Source of the DNA: Nocardioides sp. PD653-B2 | GTDB lineage: Bacteria > Actinomycetota > Actinomycetes > Propionibacteriales > Nocardioidaceae | Reading direction: 5' to 3' | Length of the DNA stretch: 64,000 nt | Assembly: GCF_002117935.1 (NCBI RefSeq) | Contig: NZ_BDJE01000042.1 | Location: forward strand, 62,001-126,000 | Shown here: one piece after another, positions 1 to 9,056 of the stretch | Layout: the number at the start of each line of letters is the position of its first letter | Position numbering within the stretch: position 1 is the first letter of the stretch | The notes under the pieces: generated by a model | What the model saw: the letters and a program-made list of their open reading frames with translations, nothing else | What the model was told of the DNA's origin: nothing | Databases searched by the model: none | Made by a program: the position numbers and the translations under genes

Positions 1-3000
1 CTCGCCCAGCACAGCAAGGGCATCATCGGCACCACCGGCTGCCCGTCGGGCGAGGTGCAGGTCCACCTGCGCCACGGTCAGTACGACGCGGCGCGCCAGG
101 CCGCCGCCGACTTCCAGGACATCCTCGGCCGGGACAACTACTTCCTCGAGCTGATGGACCACGGCCTCGACATCGAGAACCGCGTCCGCGACGGGCTGCT
201 GCGCCTGGCTAAGGACCTGCAGATCCCGATGATCGCGACCAACGACTCCCACTACGTGATGCGCGAGGACGCGCCGTCGCAGGAGCACCTGCTCTGCATC
301 AACTCCGGCTCCACGATGGACATCCCGGCCGGTGACGGCCCCGGCCAGCGGTTCGCCTTCAGCGGAGACGGCTACTACATCAAGTCGCCCGCGGAGATGC
401 GGGCGCTGTGGGCCGACAAGTACCAGCTCCGCGAGGCCTGCGACAACACGCTGCTGATCGCGGAGCGCTGCAACGTCTCGTTCACCGAGGGCAACGGCAC
501 CTTCATGCCCCGCTTCCCCTGCCCCGAGGGCGAGAACGAGGACTCCTGGCTGGTCAAGGAGGTCGAGCGCGGCCTCCGCGTCCGCTACCCGAACGGCATC
601 CCCGACGAGGTCCGCAAGCAGGCCGACTTCGAGGTCGGCGTCATCACCCAGATGGGCTTCCCGGGCTACTTCCTCGTCGTCGCCGACTTCATCAACTGGG
701 CCAAGGACAACGGCATCCGGGTCGGCCCGGGCCGCGGCTCCGGCGCGGGCTCGATGGTCGCCTACGCCATGCGCATCACCGACCTCGACCCGCTGGTCCA
801 CGGCCTGATCTTCGAGCGCTTCCTCAACCCCGACCGCGTGTCGATGCCCGACTTCGACATCGACTTCGACGAGCGCCGGCGCGGCGAGGTCATCAAGTAC
901 GTCACCGAGAAGTACGGCGACGACCGGGTCTCCTACATCGTCACGTACGGCACCATCAAGGCCAAGCAGGCCGTCAAGGACTCCTCGCGCATCCTGGGCT
1001 ACCCGTTCGCCATGGGCGACCGGATCACCAAGGCGATGCCGGCCGCGGTGATGGGCAAGGACGTGCCGCTCCAGGAGATCTTCAACCCCGAGCACAAGCG
1101 GTTCGGCGAGGGCGGCGAGTTCCGGGCGCTCTACGACGGCGACAACGACGTCAAGCGGGTCGTCGACACCGCCATCGGCATCGAGGGACTCAAGCGCCAG
1201 TGGGGCGTGCACGCGGCCGGCGTCATCATGTCCAGCGAGCCGTTGCTCGACATCATCCCGATGCTCAAGCGGCCCGCCGACGGCGCGATGATCACCCAGC
1301 TCGACTACCCGACCTGTGAGGCCCTCGGGCTGATCAAGATGGACTTCCTCGGGCTGCGCAACCTCACCGTCCTCGACGACGCCGTGAAGAACATCTTGGC
1401 CAACCGCGGCGAGGACGTGGTCCTCGAGGACCTCCCGCTGACCGACGAGACGACGTACGCCCTGCTCCAGCGCGGCGACACCCTCGGCGTCTTCCAGCTG
1501 GACGGCGGACCGATGCGGGCGCTGCTCCGGTCGATGAAGCCCGACACGTTCGAGGACATCTCCGCCGTCGGCGCGCTCTACCGACCCGGGCCGATGGGTG
1601 CCGACTCCCACAACAAGTACGCCCGCCGCAAGACCGGCCGTGAGCCGGTCGAGGCGATCCATCCCGAGCTGGCCGAGCCGTTGGCCGACATCCTGGGCGA
1701 GACCTACGGTCTGATCGTCTACCAGGAGCAGGTCATGGCGATCGCCCAGAAGCTCGCGGGCTACTCGCTCGGACAGGCCGACATCCTGCGCCGGGCGATG
1801 GGCAAGAAGAAGAAGGAGGAGCTGGACAAGCAGTTCGCCGGCTTCTCCGCGGGCATGCAGGAGCGCGGCTACTCCATGGGAGCGGTCAAGACGCTCTGGG
1901 ACATCCTGCTCCCGTTCTCCGACTACGCCTTCAACAAGGCCCACTCCGCGGCGTACGGCATGGTCTCCTACTGGACCGCCTACCTGAAGGCCAACTACCC
2001 GGCCGAGTACATGGCGGCCCTGCTCACCTCGGTCAAGGACGACAAGGACAAGTCCGCGATCTACCTCAACGAGTGCCGCCGGATGAAGATCCAGGTGCTC
2101 CCGCCCGACGTCAACGAGTCGTCGGCCAACTTCACCCCGGTCGGCAACGACGTCCGCTTCGGTCTCACCGCGGTCCGCAACGTCGGCAGCAACGTCGTCG
2201 ACAAGATCGTCGCCGGACGCGAGGAGCACGGGCGCTACGAGCACTTCAACGACTTCCTCGAGAAGGTCGACGGCCTGGTCTGCAACAAGCGGGTGCTCGA
2301 GTCGCTGATCAAGGCGGGCGCCTTCGACGACATGAAGCACAAGCGCCGCGCGCTGGTGGCCATCCACGAGGACGCCGCCGACCGCTACGCCACGATGAAG
2401 AAGGACACCGGCGGGGGACAGGACTCCCTGTTCGACGACCTCGAGTCGGGGTCCGAGGCGGCGTTCAACATGTCGGTCGCGATCCCCGAGATCGACGAGT
2501 GGGACAAGATGACGCTGCTGGGCCACGAGCGCGAGATGCTCGGCCTCTACGTCTCCGACCACCCGCTCCTCGGCCTCGAGCACGTGCTCGCCAACAGCTC
2601 CGACTGCACGGTCGGCCAGCTGATGCTCGACGAGGACCGCCAGGACGGCTCGCCGATCACGATCACCGGCCTCGTCACCTCGGTGCAGCGCAAGATCACC
2701 AAGCGTGGCGACGCCTGGGCCATGGTCACCCTCGAGGACCTCGACGGCGCCATCGACGTGCTGCTGTTCCCGAGCTCCTACCAGCTGGCCAGCACCTACC
2801 TGGTCGAGGACGCGATCCTCACCGTGAAGGGCCGGCTGTCACGCCAGAAGGACCAGCCCGAGATCCACGGCCAGGAGGTGTCGGTCCCCGACGTCTCCGA
2901 CGGTCCGTCCGGCCCGGTCGTGATCAGCCTCCCGTCGACCCGGTGCACGCCACCGGTGGTCGACCAGCTCAAGGACGTGCTCGCGACGCACCCCGGCATG

Positions 3001-3138
3001 ACCGAGGTCCGGCTCCGCCTGCTGACCCGCGAGGAGACCCTGGTGATGCGGCTCGACGACCGGCTCCGCGTCACCCCCAGCCCCGCGCTGTTCGCGGACC
3101 TCAAGGCCCTCCTGGGACCCGGATGTCTGACCAGCTGA
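1..3138 (+). CDS. dnaE: DNA polymerase III alpha subunit, 5' end outside the window
   Basis: Replicative DNA polymerase III catalytic subunit, acting at the replication fork with the beta clamp. The frame is open from base 1, so only about the last 1045 codons are here. The sequence begins inside the PHP domain (GCPSGEV close to the left edge). It continues through the polymerase palm, where PDFDIDF (about 850-870) carries catalytic aspartates, and the YQEQVM and FNKAHSAAYG motifs. Near the C terminus are a helix-hairpin-helix region and an OB-fold (ITGLVTSVQRKITKRGDAWAM). The family is usually about 1150-1190 residues, so roughly 130 residues are missing upstream. The 3' end overlaps the next gene by 16 bases. 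It is typical of actinobacterial DnaE1 rather than the damage-inducible DnaE2. Confidence 0.97.
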   Translation, partial: LAQHSKGIIGTTGCPSGEVQVHLRHGQYDAARQAAADFQDILGRDNYFLELMDHGLDIENRVRDGLLRLAKDLQIPMIATNDSHYVMREDAPSQEHLLCINSGSTMDIPAGDGPGQRFAFSGDGYYIKSPAEMRALWADKYQLREACDNTLLIAERCNVSFTEGNGTFMPRFPCPEGENEDSWLVKEVERGLRVRYPNGIPDEVRKQADFEVGVITQMGFPGYFLVVADFINWAKDNGIRVGPGRGSGAGSMVAYAMRITDLDPLVHGLIFERFLNPDRVSMPDFDIDFDERRRGEVIKYVTEKYGDDRVSYIVTYGTIKAKQAVKDSSRILGYPFAMGDRITKAMPAAVMGKDVPLQEIFNPEHKRFGEGGEFRALYDGDNDVKRVVDTAIGIEGLKRQWGVHAAGVIMSSEPLLDIIPMLKRPADGAMITQLDYPTCEALGLIKMDFLGLRNLTVLDDAVKNILANRGEDVVLEDLPLTDETTYALLQRGDTLGVFQLDGGPMRALLRSMKPDTFEDISAVGALYRPGPMGADSHNKYARRKTGREPVEAIHPELAEPLADILGETYGLIVYQEQVMAIAQKLAGYSLGQADILRRAMGKKKKEELDKQFAGFSAGMQERGYSMGAVKTLWDILLPFSDYAFNKAHSAAYGMVSYWTAYLKANYPAEYMAALLTSVKDDKDKSAIYLNECRRMKIQVLPPDVNESSANFTPVGNDVRFGLTAVRNVGSNVVDKIVAGREEHGRYEHFNDFLEKVDGLVCNKRVLESLIKAGAFDDMKHKRRALVAIHEDAADRYATMKKDTGGGQDSLFDDLESGSEAAFNMSVAIPEIDEWDKMTLLGHEREMLGLYVSDHPLLGLEHVLANSSDCTVGQLMLDEDRQDGSPITITGLVTSVQRKITKRGDAWAMVTLEDLDGAIDVLLFPSSYQLASTYLVEDAILTVKGRLSRQKDQPEIHGQEVSVPDVSDGPSGPVVISLPSTRCTPPVVDQLKDVLATHPGMTEVRLRLLTREETLVMRLDDRLRVTPSPALFADLKALLGPGCLTS

Positions 3139-3746
3139 CCGCGCCCGCCGACGAGCTCGGCGCCGGCGAGCGGTCCGGGACCCGTGCTGCCCTGCTCCAG
3201 TTCCTGCTCGCCGTCGCGGTGATCGCGGCGCTCGGGGCCCTGGGCGCCGTCGTGTGGAACTGGGTCTGGACGCCCCCGGTCGGCGTCGTCTCCGACCACC
3301 AGTGGCTCGCCGAGGACGAGGCCGGTCTGCGGGGACAGTTCTCCAGCACCGGCTGGTTCGTGGTCGTCGCCGGCGTCGCCGGGCTCCTCGGTGGTGCGCT
3401 GGTCGCGCTCCTCCTCGACCGGGTGCCGCTGCTGACGCTGGTCGCGGTGGTCGTCGGCTCGGTGATCGCCACCTGGCTGATGATCGAGGTCGGCTCTGCG
3501 CTCGGCCCGCCCGATCCCCGCCACCTGGCGCTCACCGCCGAGGAGGGCACCCACCTGCCCGCCGACCTCACGGTCTCGGGGGCAGCTCCGGGGGACCTGC
3601 CGCGCGGGCTCGGCTTCCTTCGGTACAGCCCGTGGATCGCCCTGCCGACCGGGGCGCTGGTCGGCCTGACGCTGGTGTTCCTCGGACTGTCCGCCCGGGC
3701 CCGGATCGCTCCCGCCCACGAGGTTGACGCCCCGCCTGCTGGGTAG
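3123..3746 (+). CDS. Small four-helix membrane protein, DUF2567-like
   Basis: Predicted 207-residue integral membrane protein of unknown function. Hydrophobic segments lie near residues 22-46, 77-97, 100-122 and 169-192, with a polar loop of about 45 residues between the third and fourth. The ATG at 3123 lies inside the end of dnaE (16-base overlap), which implies translational coupling to the polymerase gene. I think it belongs to the DUF2567 group of actinobacterial membrane proteins, but that is a guess from hydropathy and position beside dnaE; no catalytic motif is visible. Its TAG stop also forms the start of the -10 hexamer of the following gene. Confidence 0.8.
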   Translation: MSDQLTAPADELGAGERSGTRAALLQFLLAVAVIAALGALGAVVWNWVWTPPVGVVSDHQWLAEDEAGLRGQFSSTGWFVVVAGVAGLLGGALVALLLDRVPLLTLVAVVVGSVIATWLMIEVGSALGPPDPRHLALTAEEGTHLPADLTVSGAAPGDLPRGLGFLRYSPWIALPTGALVGLTLVFLGLSARARIAPAHEVDAPPAG

Positions 3747-3749
3747 GAT
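3744..3749 (+). promoter_or_regulatory. -10 hexamer of the DUF3352 gene (leaderless)
   Basis: TAGGAT lies exactly 6 bases before the GTG start at 3756, with no Shine-Dalgarno sequence between. This spacing would place the transcript start at or next to the start codon, as in actinobacterial leaderless genes. No clear -35 was identified. Confidence 0.5.
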
Positions 3750-3755
3750 CCGCGC

Positions 3756-5369
3756 GTGTCCAGCAACGTGCCTCCCGGTGGCCCCGGCGTCCCTGAGTAC
3801 CTCGACAGCCACGGCGGCGGTCCGCGGCAGCCGCCACCGCCTCCTGCCGGCGGCGGACGCCGTACCGGCCTGGTCGCCGGGGGAGTCATCTCCGGTGTCG
3901 TGCTGATCGGTGCCGGCGCCTGGGGCGCCTGGTCGTTCTTCGCGACCGGCCCGCAGCCGGCCGAGGCGCTGCCCGACTCGACCGTCGCCTACGTGAGCGT
4001 CGACCTGGACCCGAGCGGCGGCCAGAAGATCGAGGCTCTGCGCACGCTGCGCGAGTTCCCCGCCTTCAAGGACAAGGTCGGCCTCGACACCGATGACGAC
4101 ATCCGCGAGCGCATCTTCGAGGAGATCCAGAAGTCGTCGCCCTGCGACGACCTCGACTACGGCGACGACATCGAGCCGTGGCTCGGTGACCGGATGGCAC
4201 TCGCGGCCGTCGACACCGGCGGAGACACCCCGACACCGGTCTTCGTGCTCCAGGTGAGCGACGACGACGCCGCCGACGCCGGCCTCCAGAAGCTCGAGGA
4301 CTGCGGTGGTGACGGCGGCGACTCGGTCGCCTGGGCGATCAACGACGGCTGGGCGCTGCTCGGCGAGTCGCAGGACACGGTGGACGGCATCGCGAAGGAC
4401 GCCGCCGAGTCACCGCTGTCCGGGGACGACGACTACACGACCTGGACCGACGAGACCGGCGACCCCGGGATCATGACGGCGTACGTCGCGCCCGAGGCCG
4501 GGCAGATCCTGGCCGACAACCTCGACGGGTTGCTGTCCCCCTTCGGCGGGCTCGGAGCGGACGCCCCGGTCACGGGCTACGCCGATGCTCTCGAGGACTT
4601 CCAGGGGATGGCCGCGACCGTCCGCTTCGACGACGGCGCCCTCGAGGTCGAGGTCGCCGCCGACGCCGGGTCGAGCCAGGACGCGCTGAGCGAGTCCGAC
4701 CGCGGCGACGACGTGCTCGCGACGCTGCCCGACGACACGGCCGCCGCGATCGGCGTCGGTCTGGCGGACGGGTGGTTCGGCGACCTCGTCGACCAGCTGG
4801 CCTCCTCCGTCGGCGGCGACACGAGTGCCGACGAGCTGCTGGACCAGCTCTCGCAGGAGTCCGGGCTCGACCTGCCCGACGACGCCGAGACGCTGGCCGG
4901 CGACTCCGCGGCCCTGGCCGTGGGCGCCGACTTCGACCCGAACTCCTTCCTGGAGTCCGGCGACGGCACCGGTGTGCCCGTCGGCCTGAAGGTCCAGGGG
5001 GACCCCGACGAGATCGAGAAGGTCCTCGACAAGCTCCGGCTCCAGGTCAGCGAGGGCGAAGGCTTCTTCCTCGACAGCGACAGCGACGGCGACATGATCG
5101 CGATCGGACCCGACGAGGACTACCGCCAGCAGCTCCTCGACGACGGCGACCTCGGCGACTCCGACGTGTTCCAGAACGTCGTCCGCGAGGCGGGTGACGC
5201 CGCGGCCGTGCTCTTCGTGAACTTCGACGCGGGCGACGACTGGCTCAGCAGCATCGGTGACCAGGACCCCGAGATCGCCGACAACCTCGAGCCGCTCCAG
5301 GGCCTGGGTCTCAGCACCTGGCTCGACGACGACACCAGTCACCTGGTGCTGCGGGTCACGACCGACTAG
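3756..5369 (+). CDS. DUF3352 domain protein, membrane anchored
   Basis: A 537-residue protein of the actinobacterial DUF3352 type. It has a short proline/glycine-rich cytoplasmic N terminus (residues 1-35), one transmembrane helix near residues 38-60, and a long, very acidic extracytoplasmic part rich in Asp and Glu. The outer part is built of repeated alpha/beta units with Asp-rich turns (SDDDAAD, DDDYTTW, SDSDGD). No enzyme motif is visible. It is a single-gene unit between dnaE and the convergent ybaK gene. The GTG start follows a -10-like hexamer directly. Function is unknown; the acidic exterior could bind cations or contact the wall, but that is inference only. Confidence 0.85.
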   Translation: MSSNVPPGGPGVPEYLDSHGGGPRQPPPPPAGGGRRTGLVAGGVISGVVLIGAGAWGAWSFFATGPQPAEALPDSTVAYVSVDLDPSGGQKIEALRTLREFPAFKDKVGLDTDDDIRERIFEEIQKSSPCDDLDYGDDIEPWLGDRMALAAVDTGGDTPTPVFVLQVSDDDAADAGLQKLEDCGGDGGDSVAWAINDGWALLGESQDTVDGIAKDAAESPLSGDDDYTTWTDETGDPGIMTAYVAPEAGQILADNLDGLLSPFGGLGADAPVTGYADALEDFQGMAATVRFDDGALEVEVAADAGSSQDALSESDRGDDVLATLPDDTAAAIGVGLADGWFGDLVDQLASSVGGDTSADELLDQLSQESGLDLPDDAETLAGDSAALAVGADFDPNSFLESGDGTGVPVGLKVQGDPDEIEKVLDKLRLQVSEGEGFFLDSDSDGDMIAIGPDEDYRQQLLDDGDLGDSDVFQNVVREAGDAAAVLFVNFDAGDDWLSSIGDQDPEIADNLEPLQGLGLSTWLDDDTSHLVLRVTTD

Positions 5370-5380
5370 CGGAGACGCGG

Positions 5381-5426
5381 CAGCGGATCCGCTGATGGTG
5401 GTCGAGCGAGCCGCGTGTCGAGACCT
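5381..5426. repeat. Short palindrome and REP-like fragment between convergent genes
   Basis: The gap between the DUF3352 and ybaK genes holds a perfect 14-base palindrome, CAGCGGATCCGCTG (5381-5394). It is followed by a fragment GGTGGTCGAGCGAGCC...GTCGAGACC that resembles the dispersed GGTGGTCGAG/TCGAGACC repeats I remember from Nocardioides-type genomes. It may serve as a terminator for both flanking genes. No T-tract is present. Confidence 0.4.
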
Positions 5427-5922
5427 AGGCCTGCTGTCGGCCGATCGGGGCCACCATCGCGCCCGTCACGGCCACCAGGTCGGCGGGCGCGATCCCGAGG
5501 TCGAGGCCGCGCCGGCCGCCGGAGACGTAGACCGTGTCGAAGCCGAGCGCCGACTCGTCCACGACGGTCGGGTGCGGGCGCCGCTGGCCGACCGGCGAGA
5601 TGCCGCCGGCGACGTAGCCGGTGGCCCTCTCGGCCGCGGCGACCTCGGCCATCGCGGCCCTGCTCGCGCTGCGGGCCCGGGCCAGCGCCTTGAGGTCGAG
5701 CTGGCCGGACACCGGCACGATGCCGACGGTGAGCACCCCGTCGACGGTCGCCATCAGCGTCTTGAACACGCTGGCGGGCTCCACCCCGAGCGCCGCCGCT
5801 GCCTCGAGCCCGTAGGACGCCGCCCGCGGATCGTGGTCGTACTCGTGCAGCGTGAAGGCGATCCCGGCGCGGGTCAGGGCGACGGTGGCCGGGGTTCCTC
5901 CGGCGGACTTCTTCTTGGCCAT
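5425..5922 (-). CDS. ybaK: Cys-tRNA(Pro)/Cys-tRNA(Cys) deacylase, YbaK/EbsC family
   Basis: A 165-residue stand-alone editing-domain protein. Members of this family hydrolyse Cys-tRNA(Pro) mischarged by prolyl-tRNA synthetase. The family pattern is clear: an early TPATVALTRAGI start, HEYDHDP, then the core VFKTLMATVDG with the catalytic-type lysine, and GYVAGGISPVGQRR near residues 100-115. Length matches the family (about 155-165). It sits 4 bases downstream of the Lon-N domain gene and is probably co-transcribed with it. The ATG start is followed by the lysine-rich MAKKK. Confidence 0.93.
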   Translation of the reverse strand: MAKKKSAGGTPATVALTRAGIAFTLHEYDHDPRAASYGLEAAAALGVEPASVFKTLMATVDGVLTVGIVPVSGQLDLKALARARSASRAAMAEVAAAERATGYVAGGISPVGQRRPHPTVVDESALGFDTVYVSGGRRGLDLGIAPADLVAVTGAMVAPIGRQQA

Positions 5923-5926
5923 CGTC

Positions 5927-6592
5927 CTAGTTGGGACTCCACCGAGTGCGGGCCACCTCGGTTGCCGGCAAGGACGGGATCACGTTCATGAACCGGAGCT
6001 CGGCGCGCAGCAGGTCGGTGACCAGCACCAGCCGCTCACCGGCGTCCTCGGCCTCGAGCAGCGCCTGCCGCTCCTGCATCGGCAGCGGCGCCACCGCGGC
6101 CAGCGTCCAGGAGAGGTACGTCGGGTCGCGGGGGAGCGCCCCGGAGTACGGGTCGCTGCGGATGCCCGCCAGCGCAGCGCGGTAGGCCGTGAAGGTGACC
6201 CGTGCTCGCTCGAGGATCGACTCCGGCACGTCGGCCACCGGGTCGGGCAGCTCGGTGACGTGGCCGACCGGGAAGTTGCCGGTCGTGTCGAGCCGGTCGA
6301 GCTGGATCCGCTCGAGCCCGACCGCGACCACGTCGAACGTGCCGTCGGCGTGGCCCTCGACCTCGGTCAGCTGCACCCGGCAACCGACTCGGTAGAGCGA
6401 CTGCGCGCCGTGGTCGCCGACCTCGTAGCCCTCACGAATGCCCACCGAGCCGAACACCCGCTCGGCGGGGTCCTCCACGCGGAGCAGGTGGTGCACGAGC
6501 GCGCGGTAGCGGTCCTCGAAGACCGTCAACGGCACGCTCACCCCGGGGAACAGCACCGCGTTCAGCGGGAACATCGGCAGCGTGTCGCTCAC
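5927..6592 (-). CDS. Stand-alone Lon substrate-binding (LON-N) domain protein
   Basis: A 221-residue protein consisting only of the N-terminal substrate-binding domain of Lon protease, with no AAA+ or serine/lysine protease part. The start LPMFPLNAVLFPGVSVPLTVFEDRYR is diagnostic, and VGCRVQLTEVE and the repeated beta-strand pattern follow. Such single-domain proteins occur widely in actinobacteria and their role is not established; substrate recognition or chaperone-like binding is assumed. It is divergent from hisD with only 71 bases between the start codons. The GTG start has AACCTA (TAGGTT on the minus strand) 6 bases upstream. Confidence 0.88.
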   Translation of the reverse strand: MSDTLPMFPLNAVLFPGVSVPLTVFEDRYRALVHHLLRVEDPAERVFGSVGIREGYEVGDHGAQSLYRVGCRVQLTEVEGHADGTFDVVAVGLERIQLDRLDTTGNFPVGHVTELPDPVADVPESILERARVTFTAYRAALAGIRSDPYSGALPRDPTYLSWTLAAVAPLPMQERQALLEAEDAGERLVLVTDLLRAELRFMNVIPSLPATEVARTRWSPN

Positions 6593-6598
6593 CCCTTC

Positions 6599-6604
6599 AA
6601 CCTA
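6599..6604 (-). promoter_or_regulatory. -10 hexamer of the Lon-N gene (leaderless)
   Basis: On the minus strand TAGGTT sits 6 bases before the GTG start codon at 6590-6592, with no ribosome binding site between. It forms a back-to-back promoter pair with the hisD promoter at 6652. Confidence 0.5.
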
Positions 6605-6651
6605 GCCCGTCCATCGACTGTCGCCGTGTGCTGCTCAGGCGTGGCGCCTCG

Positions 6652-6657
6652 TACGAT
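6652..6657 (+). promoter_or_regulatory. -10 hexamer of the his operon (leaderless)
   Basis: TACGAT ends 6 bases before the hisD ATG at 6664. The transcript would start on or next to the start codon. No attenuator, leader peptide with His codons, or T-box fits between promoter and start, so any regulation of the operon must use another mechanism. Confidence 0.5.
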
Positions 6658-6663
6658 TGACCC

Positions 6664-7965
6664 ATGATCCGCCGCATCGACCTGCGTGGAGCCGCGCCCG
6701 GCTCCGTCGACTACCGCGAAGCCGTGCCGCGCGCCGACTTCGACGTCGAGGCTGCGGTGCCCGCCGTGCATGCGATCTGCGAGGCGGTCCGCACCCGCGG
6801 GCTCGACGCCATCCGGGAGTACGGCGAGAAGTTCGACGGCGTGACCGTCGACGACATCCGCGTGCCCGCGGCCGACCTGGCCGACGCGCTCGCGAACCTC
6901 GACCCGGCGATCCGAGCCGCGCTCGACGAGTCGATCCGCCGGCTGCGCCTGACCTGCGCGGCCGAGCTCGAGCAGGACGCGGTCACCGACCTCGGCCCCG
7001 GCGCCCGGGTGACCCACCGCAAGGTGCCGGTCGGCCGGGTCGGCCTCTACGTCCCCGGCGGCCTCGCGCCGCTGGTGTCCAGCGTGCTGATGAACGTCGT
7101 CCCCGCCCAGACTGCCGGCGTCGAGTCGATCGCGCTCGCGAGCCCGCCGCAGAAGGAGTTCGGCGGCTCCGTGCACCCGACGATCCTGGCCGCGTGTGCG
7201 CTGCTCGGCGTCGAGGAGGTCTACGCCGTCGGGGGTGCCCAGGCGATCGCCATGTTCGCCTACGGCACCGGCCCCTGCGACCGGGTCGACCTGGTCACCG
7301 GCCCCGGCAACATCTACACGGTCACCGCCAAGCGGCTGCTCAAGGGACAGGTCGGCATCGACTCCGAGGCCGGCCCCACCGAGATCGCGATCCTGGCCGA
7401 CGACACCGCCGACGCGGCGTTCGTGGCCGCCGACCTGATCAGCCAGGCCGAGCACGACCCGCTCGCCGCCGCGGTGCTCGTCACCCCGAGCGAGGCGCTG
7501 GCCGCCGACGTCGAGGCCGAGCTCGACAAGCAGGTCTCCGCGACCCGTCACGTCGAGCGGATCCGCACCAGCCTCGCGGGCAGCCAGTCGGGCATCGTGC
7601 TCGTCGACGACCTCGAGCAGGGCCTGGCCGTGGTCAACGCCTACGCCGCCGAGCACCTCGAGATCCACACCGCCGACGCCGCGTCGTACGCCGCCCGGGT
7701 CCGCAACGCGGGTGCGATCTTCGTCGGGCCGTACGCCCCGGTCAGCCTCGGCGACTACTGCGCCGGCTCCAACCACGTGCTGCCCACCGGCGGCTGCGCC
7801 TGCCACTCCTCGGGGCTGTCGGTGCGCGCGTTCACCAAGTCGGTGCACGTCGTCGACTACTCCCGCGAGGCGCTCGAGGCCGTCGCCGGCCACGTCGTCA
7901 CGCTCGCCGCGGCGGAGGACCTGCCCGGCCACGGCGCCGCGGTCTCGGTTCGGTTCGAGCGATGA
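6664..7965 (+). CDS. hisD: Histidinol dehydrogenase
   Basis: Catalyses the last two steps of histidine synthesis, L-histidinol to L-histidine with two NAD+. The 433-residue length is normal. Recognisable family blocks include VGLYVPGG near residue 125, VAGAQAI-type GGAQAIAMFAYG, GPGNIYVT-like GPGNIYTVTAKR, the zinc/substrate region SEAGPTEI, SQAEHDP, AEHLEI, and SNHVLPTGG near the C terminus. It is the first gene of the his operon, and its stop overlaps the hisC start (ATGA). The ATG directly follows a -10 hexamer, so the mRNA is probably leaderless. Confidence 0.97.
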   Translation: MIRRIDLRGAAPGSVDYREAVPRADFDVEAAVPAVHAICEAVRTRGLDAIREYGEKFDGVTVDDIRVPAADLADALANLDPAIRAALDESIRRLRLTCAAELEQDAVTDLGPGARVTHRKVPVGRVGLYVPGGLAPLVSSVLMNVVPAQTAGVESIALASPPQKEFGGSVHPTILAACALLGVEEVYAVGGAQAIAMFAYGTGPCDRVDLVTGPGNIYTVTAKRLLKGQVGIDSEAGPTEIAILADDTADAAFVAADLISQAEHDPLAAAVLVTPSEALAADVEAELDKQVSATRHVERIRTSLAGSQSGIVLVDDLEQGLAVVNAYAAEHLEIHTADAASYAARVRNAGAIFVGPYAPVSLGDYCAGSNHVLPTGGCACHSSGLSVRAFTKSVHVVDYSREALEAVAGHVVTLAAAEDLPGHGAAVSVRFER

Positions 7966-9056
7966 CCTGGCCTCCGCTGCGGGAGGAGCTGCGCGGCATC
8001 GAGCCGTACGGCGCCCCCCAGCTGGACGTGTCCGTCCAGCTCAACGTCAACGAGAACCCGTACGGGCCCTCGCCGGCCTGCGCGGCCGACATCGCGGCCG
8101 CCGTCGCGGCGGCGGCGACGACCCTGAACCGCTACCCCGACCGCGAGTTCACCGAGCTGCGCACCGCGCTGGCCGACTACCTCGGCCACGGCGTGACCCC
8201 CGAGCAGGTGTGGGCGGCGAACGGCTCCAACGAGGTGATGCTCCAGCTGCTCCAGGCCTTCGGCGGTCCGGGCCGGGTGGCGCTGAGCTTCGCCCCGACG
8301 TACTCGATGTACCCCGAGTACGCCCGTGACTCGGTCACCGCGTGGGTCGTCGGCCACCGCGAGACCGACTTCTCGCTCGACCTCGACCACGCGCGCGACC
8401 TGGTCAAGGAGAAGCAGCCGAGCGTCGTGCTGCTGCCGAGCCCCAACAACCCGACCGGCACCGCGCTCCCGCTCGACGCGGTGACCACGCTCTGCGAGGC
8501 GGCCGCCAGCACGGAGCAGGGTGGGATCGTCGTCGTCGACGAGGCGTACGGCGAGTTCCGGCGGGCCGGCACCCCGAGTGCGCTCGAGCTGCTGCCGCGG
8601 CACCGCAACCTCGTCGTCAGCCGGACCATGAGCAAGGCGTTCGCGCTGGCCGGTGCCCGGGTGGGCTACCTCGCCGCGGCGCCGGAGATCTGCGACGCGA
8701 TCCGGGTCGTCCGCCTGCCCTACCACCTCTCCGCGGTCACCCAGGCGACCGCGCTGGCGGCGCTGCGGCACGCCCCCGAGCTGCTCGGCAAGGTCGACCA
8801 GCTGCGGGCCGAGCGCGACGACACGGTGGCGTGGCTGCGCGGCCGCGGGCTGCTGGTCGCCGACAGCGACGCCAATTTCGCATTGTTCGGGACCTTCCGG
8901 GACCGTCATGCTGTGTGGCAGGGGCTGCTCGACCGGGGTGTGCTGATCCGGGAGACCGGCCCCGACGGCTGGCTGCGCGTCTCGATCGGCACGGCCGACG
9001 AGATGCAGACCTTCAAGGAAGCACTGACCCAGGTCATGGAAGAGGCAGAGAGATGA
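7962..9056 (+). CDS. hisC: Histidinol-phosphate aminotransferase
   Basis: PLP-dependent aminotransferase (class I/II fold) converting imidazole acetol phosphate plus glutamate to histidinol phosphate. It has 364 residues. The family signature LNVNENPYGPS lies near residue 30, followed by ANGSNEVMLQLLQAFGGPG, PSPNNPTG, VVDEAYGEF, and the PLP-lysine motif SRTMSKAFALAGARVGYL. The start ATG overlaps the hisD stop, and its own stop overlaps the hisB start by 4 bases. Because it sits inside the his operon I prefer HisC over other aminotransferases of the same fold, although side activity on aromatic keto acids is possible in actinobacteria. Confidence 0.96.
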   Translation: MTWPPLREELRGIEPYGAPQLDVSVQLNVNENPYGPSPACAADIAAAVAAAATTLNRYPDREFTELRTALADYLGHGVTPEQVWAANGSNEVMLQLLQAFGGPGRVALSFAPTYSMYPEYARDSVTAWVVGHRETDFSLDLDHARDLVKEKQPSVVLLPSPNNPTGTALPLDAVTTLCEAAASTEQGGIVVVDEAYGEFRRAGTPSALELLPRHRNLVVSRTMSKAFALAGARVGYLAAAPEICDAIRVVRLPYHLSAVTQATALAALRHAPELLGKVDQLRAERDDTVAWLRGRGLLVADSDANFALFGTFRDRHAVWQGLLDRGVLIRETGPDGWLRVSIGTADEMQTFKEALTQVMEEAER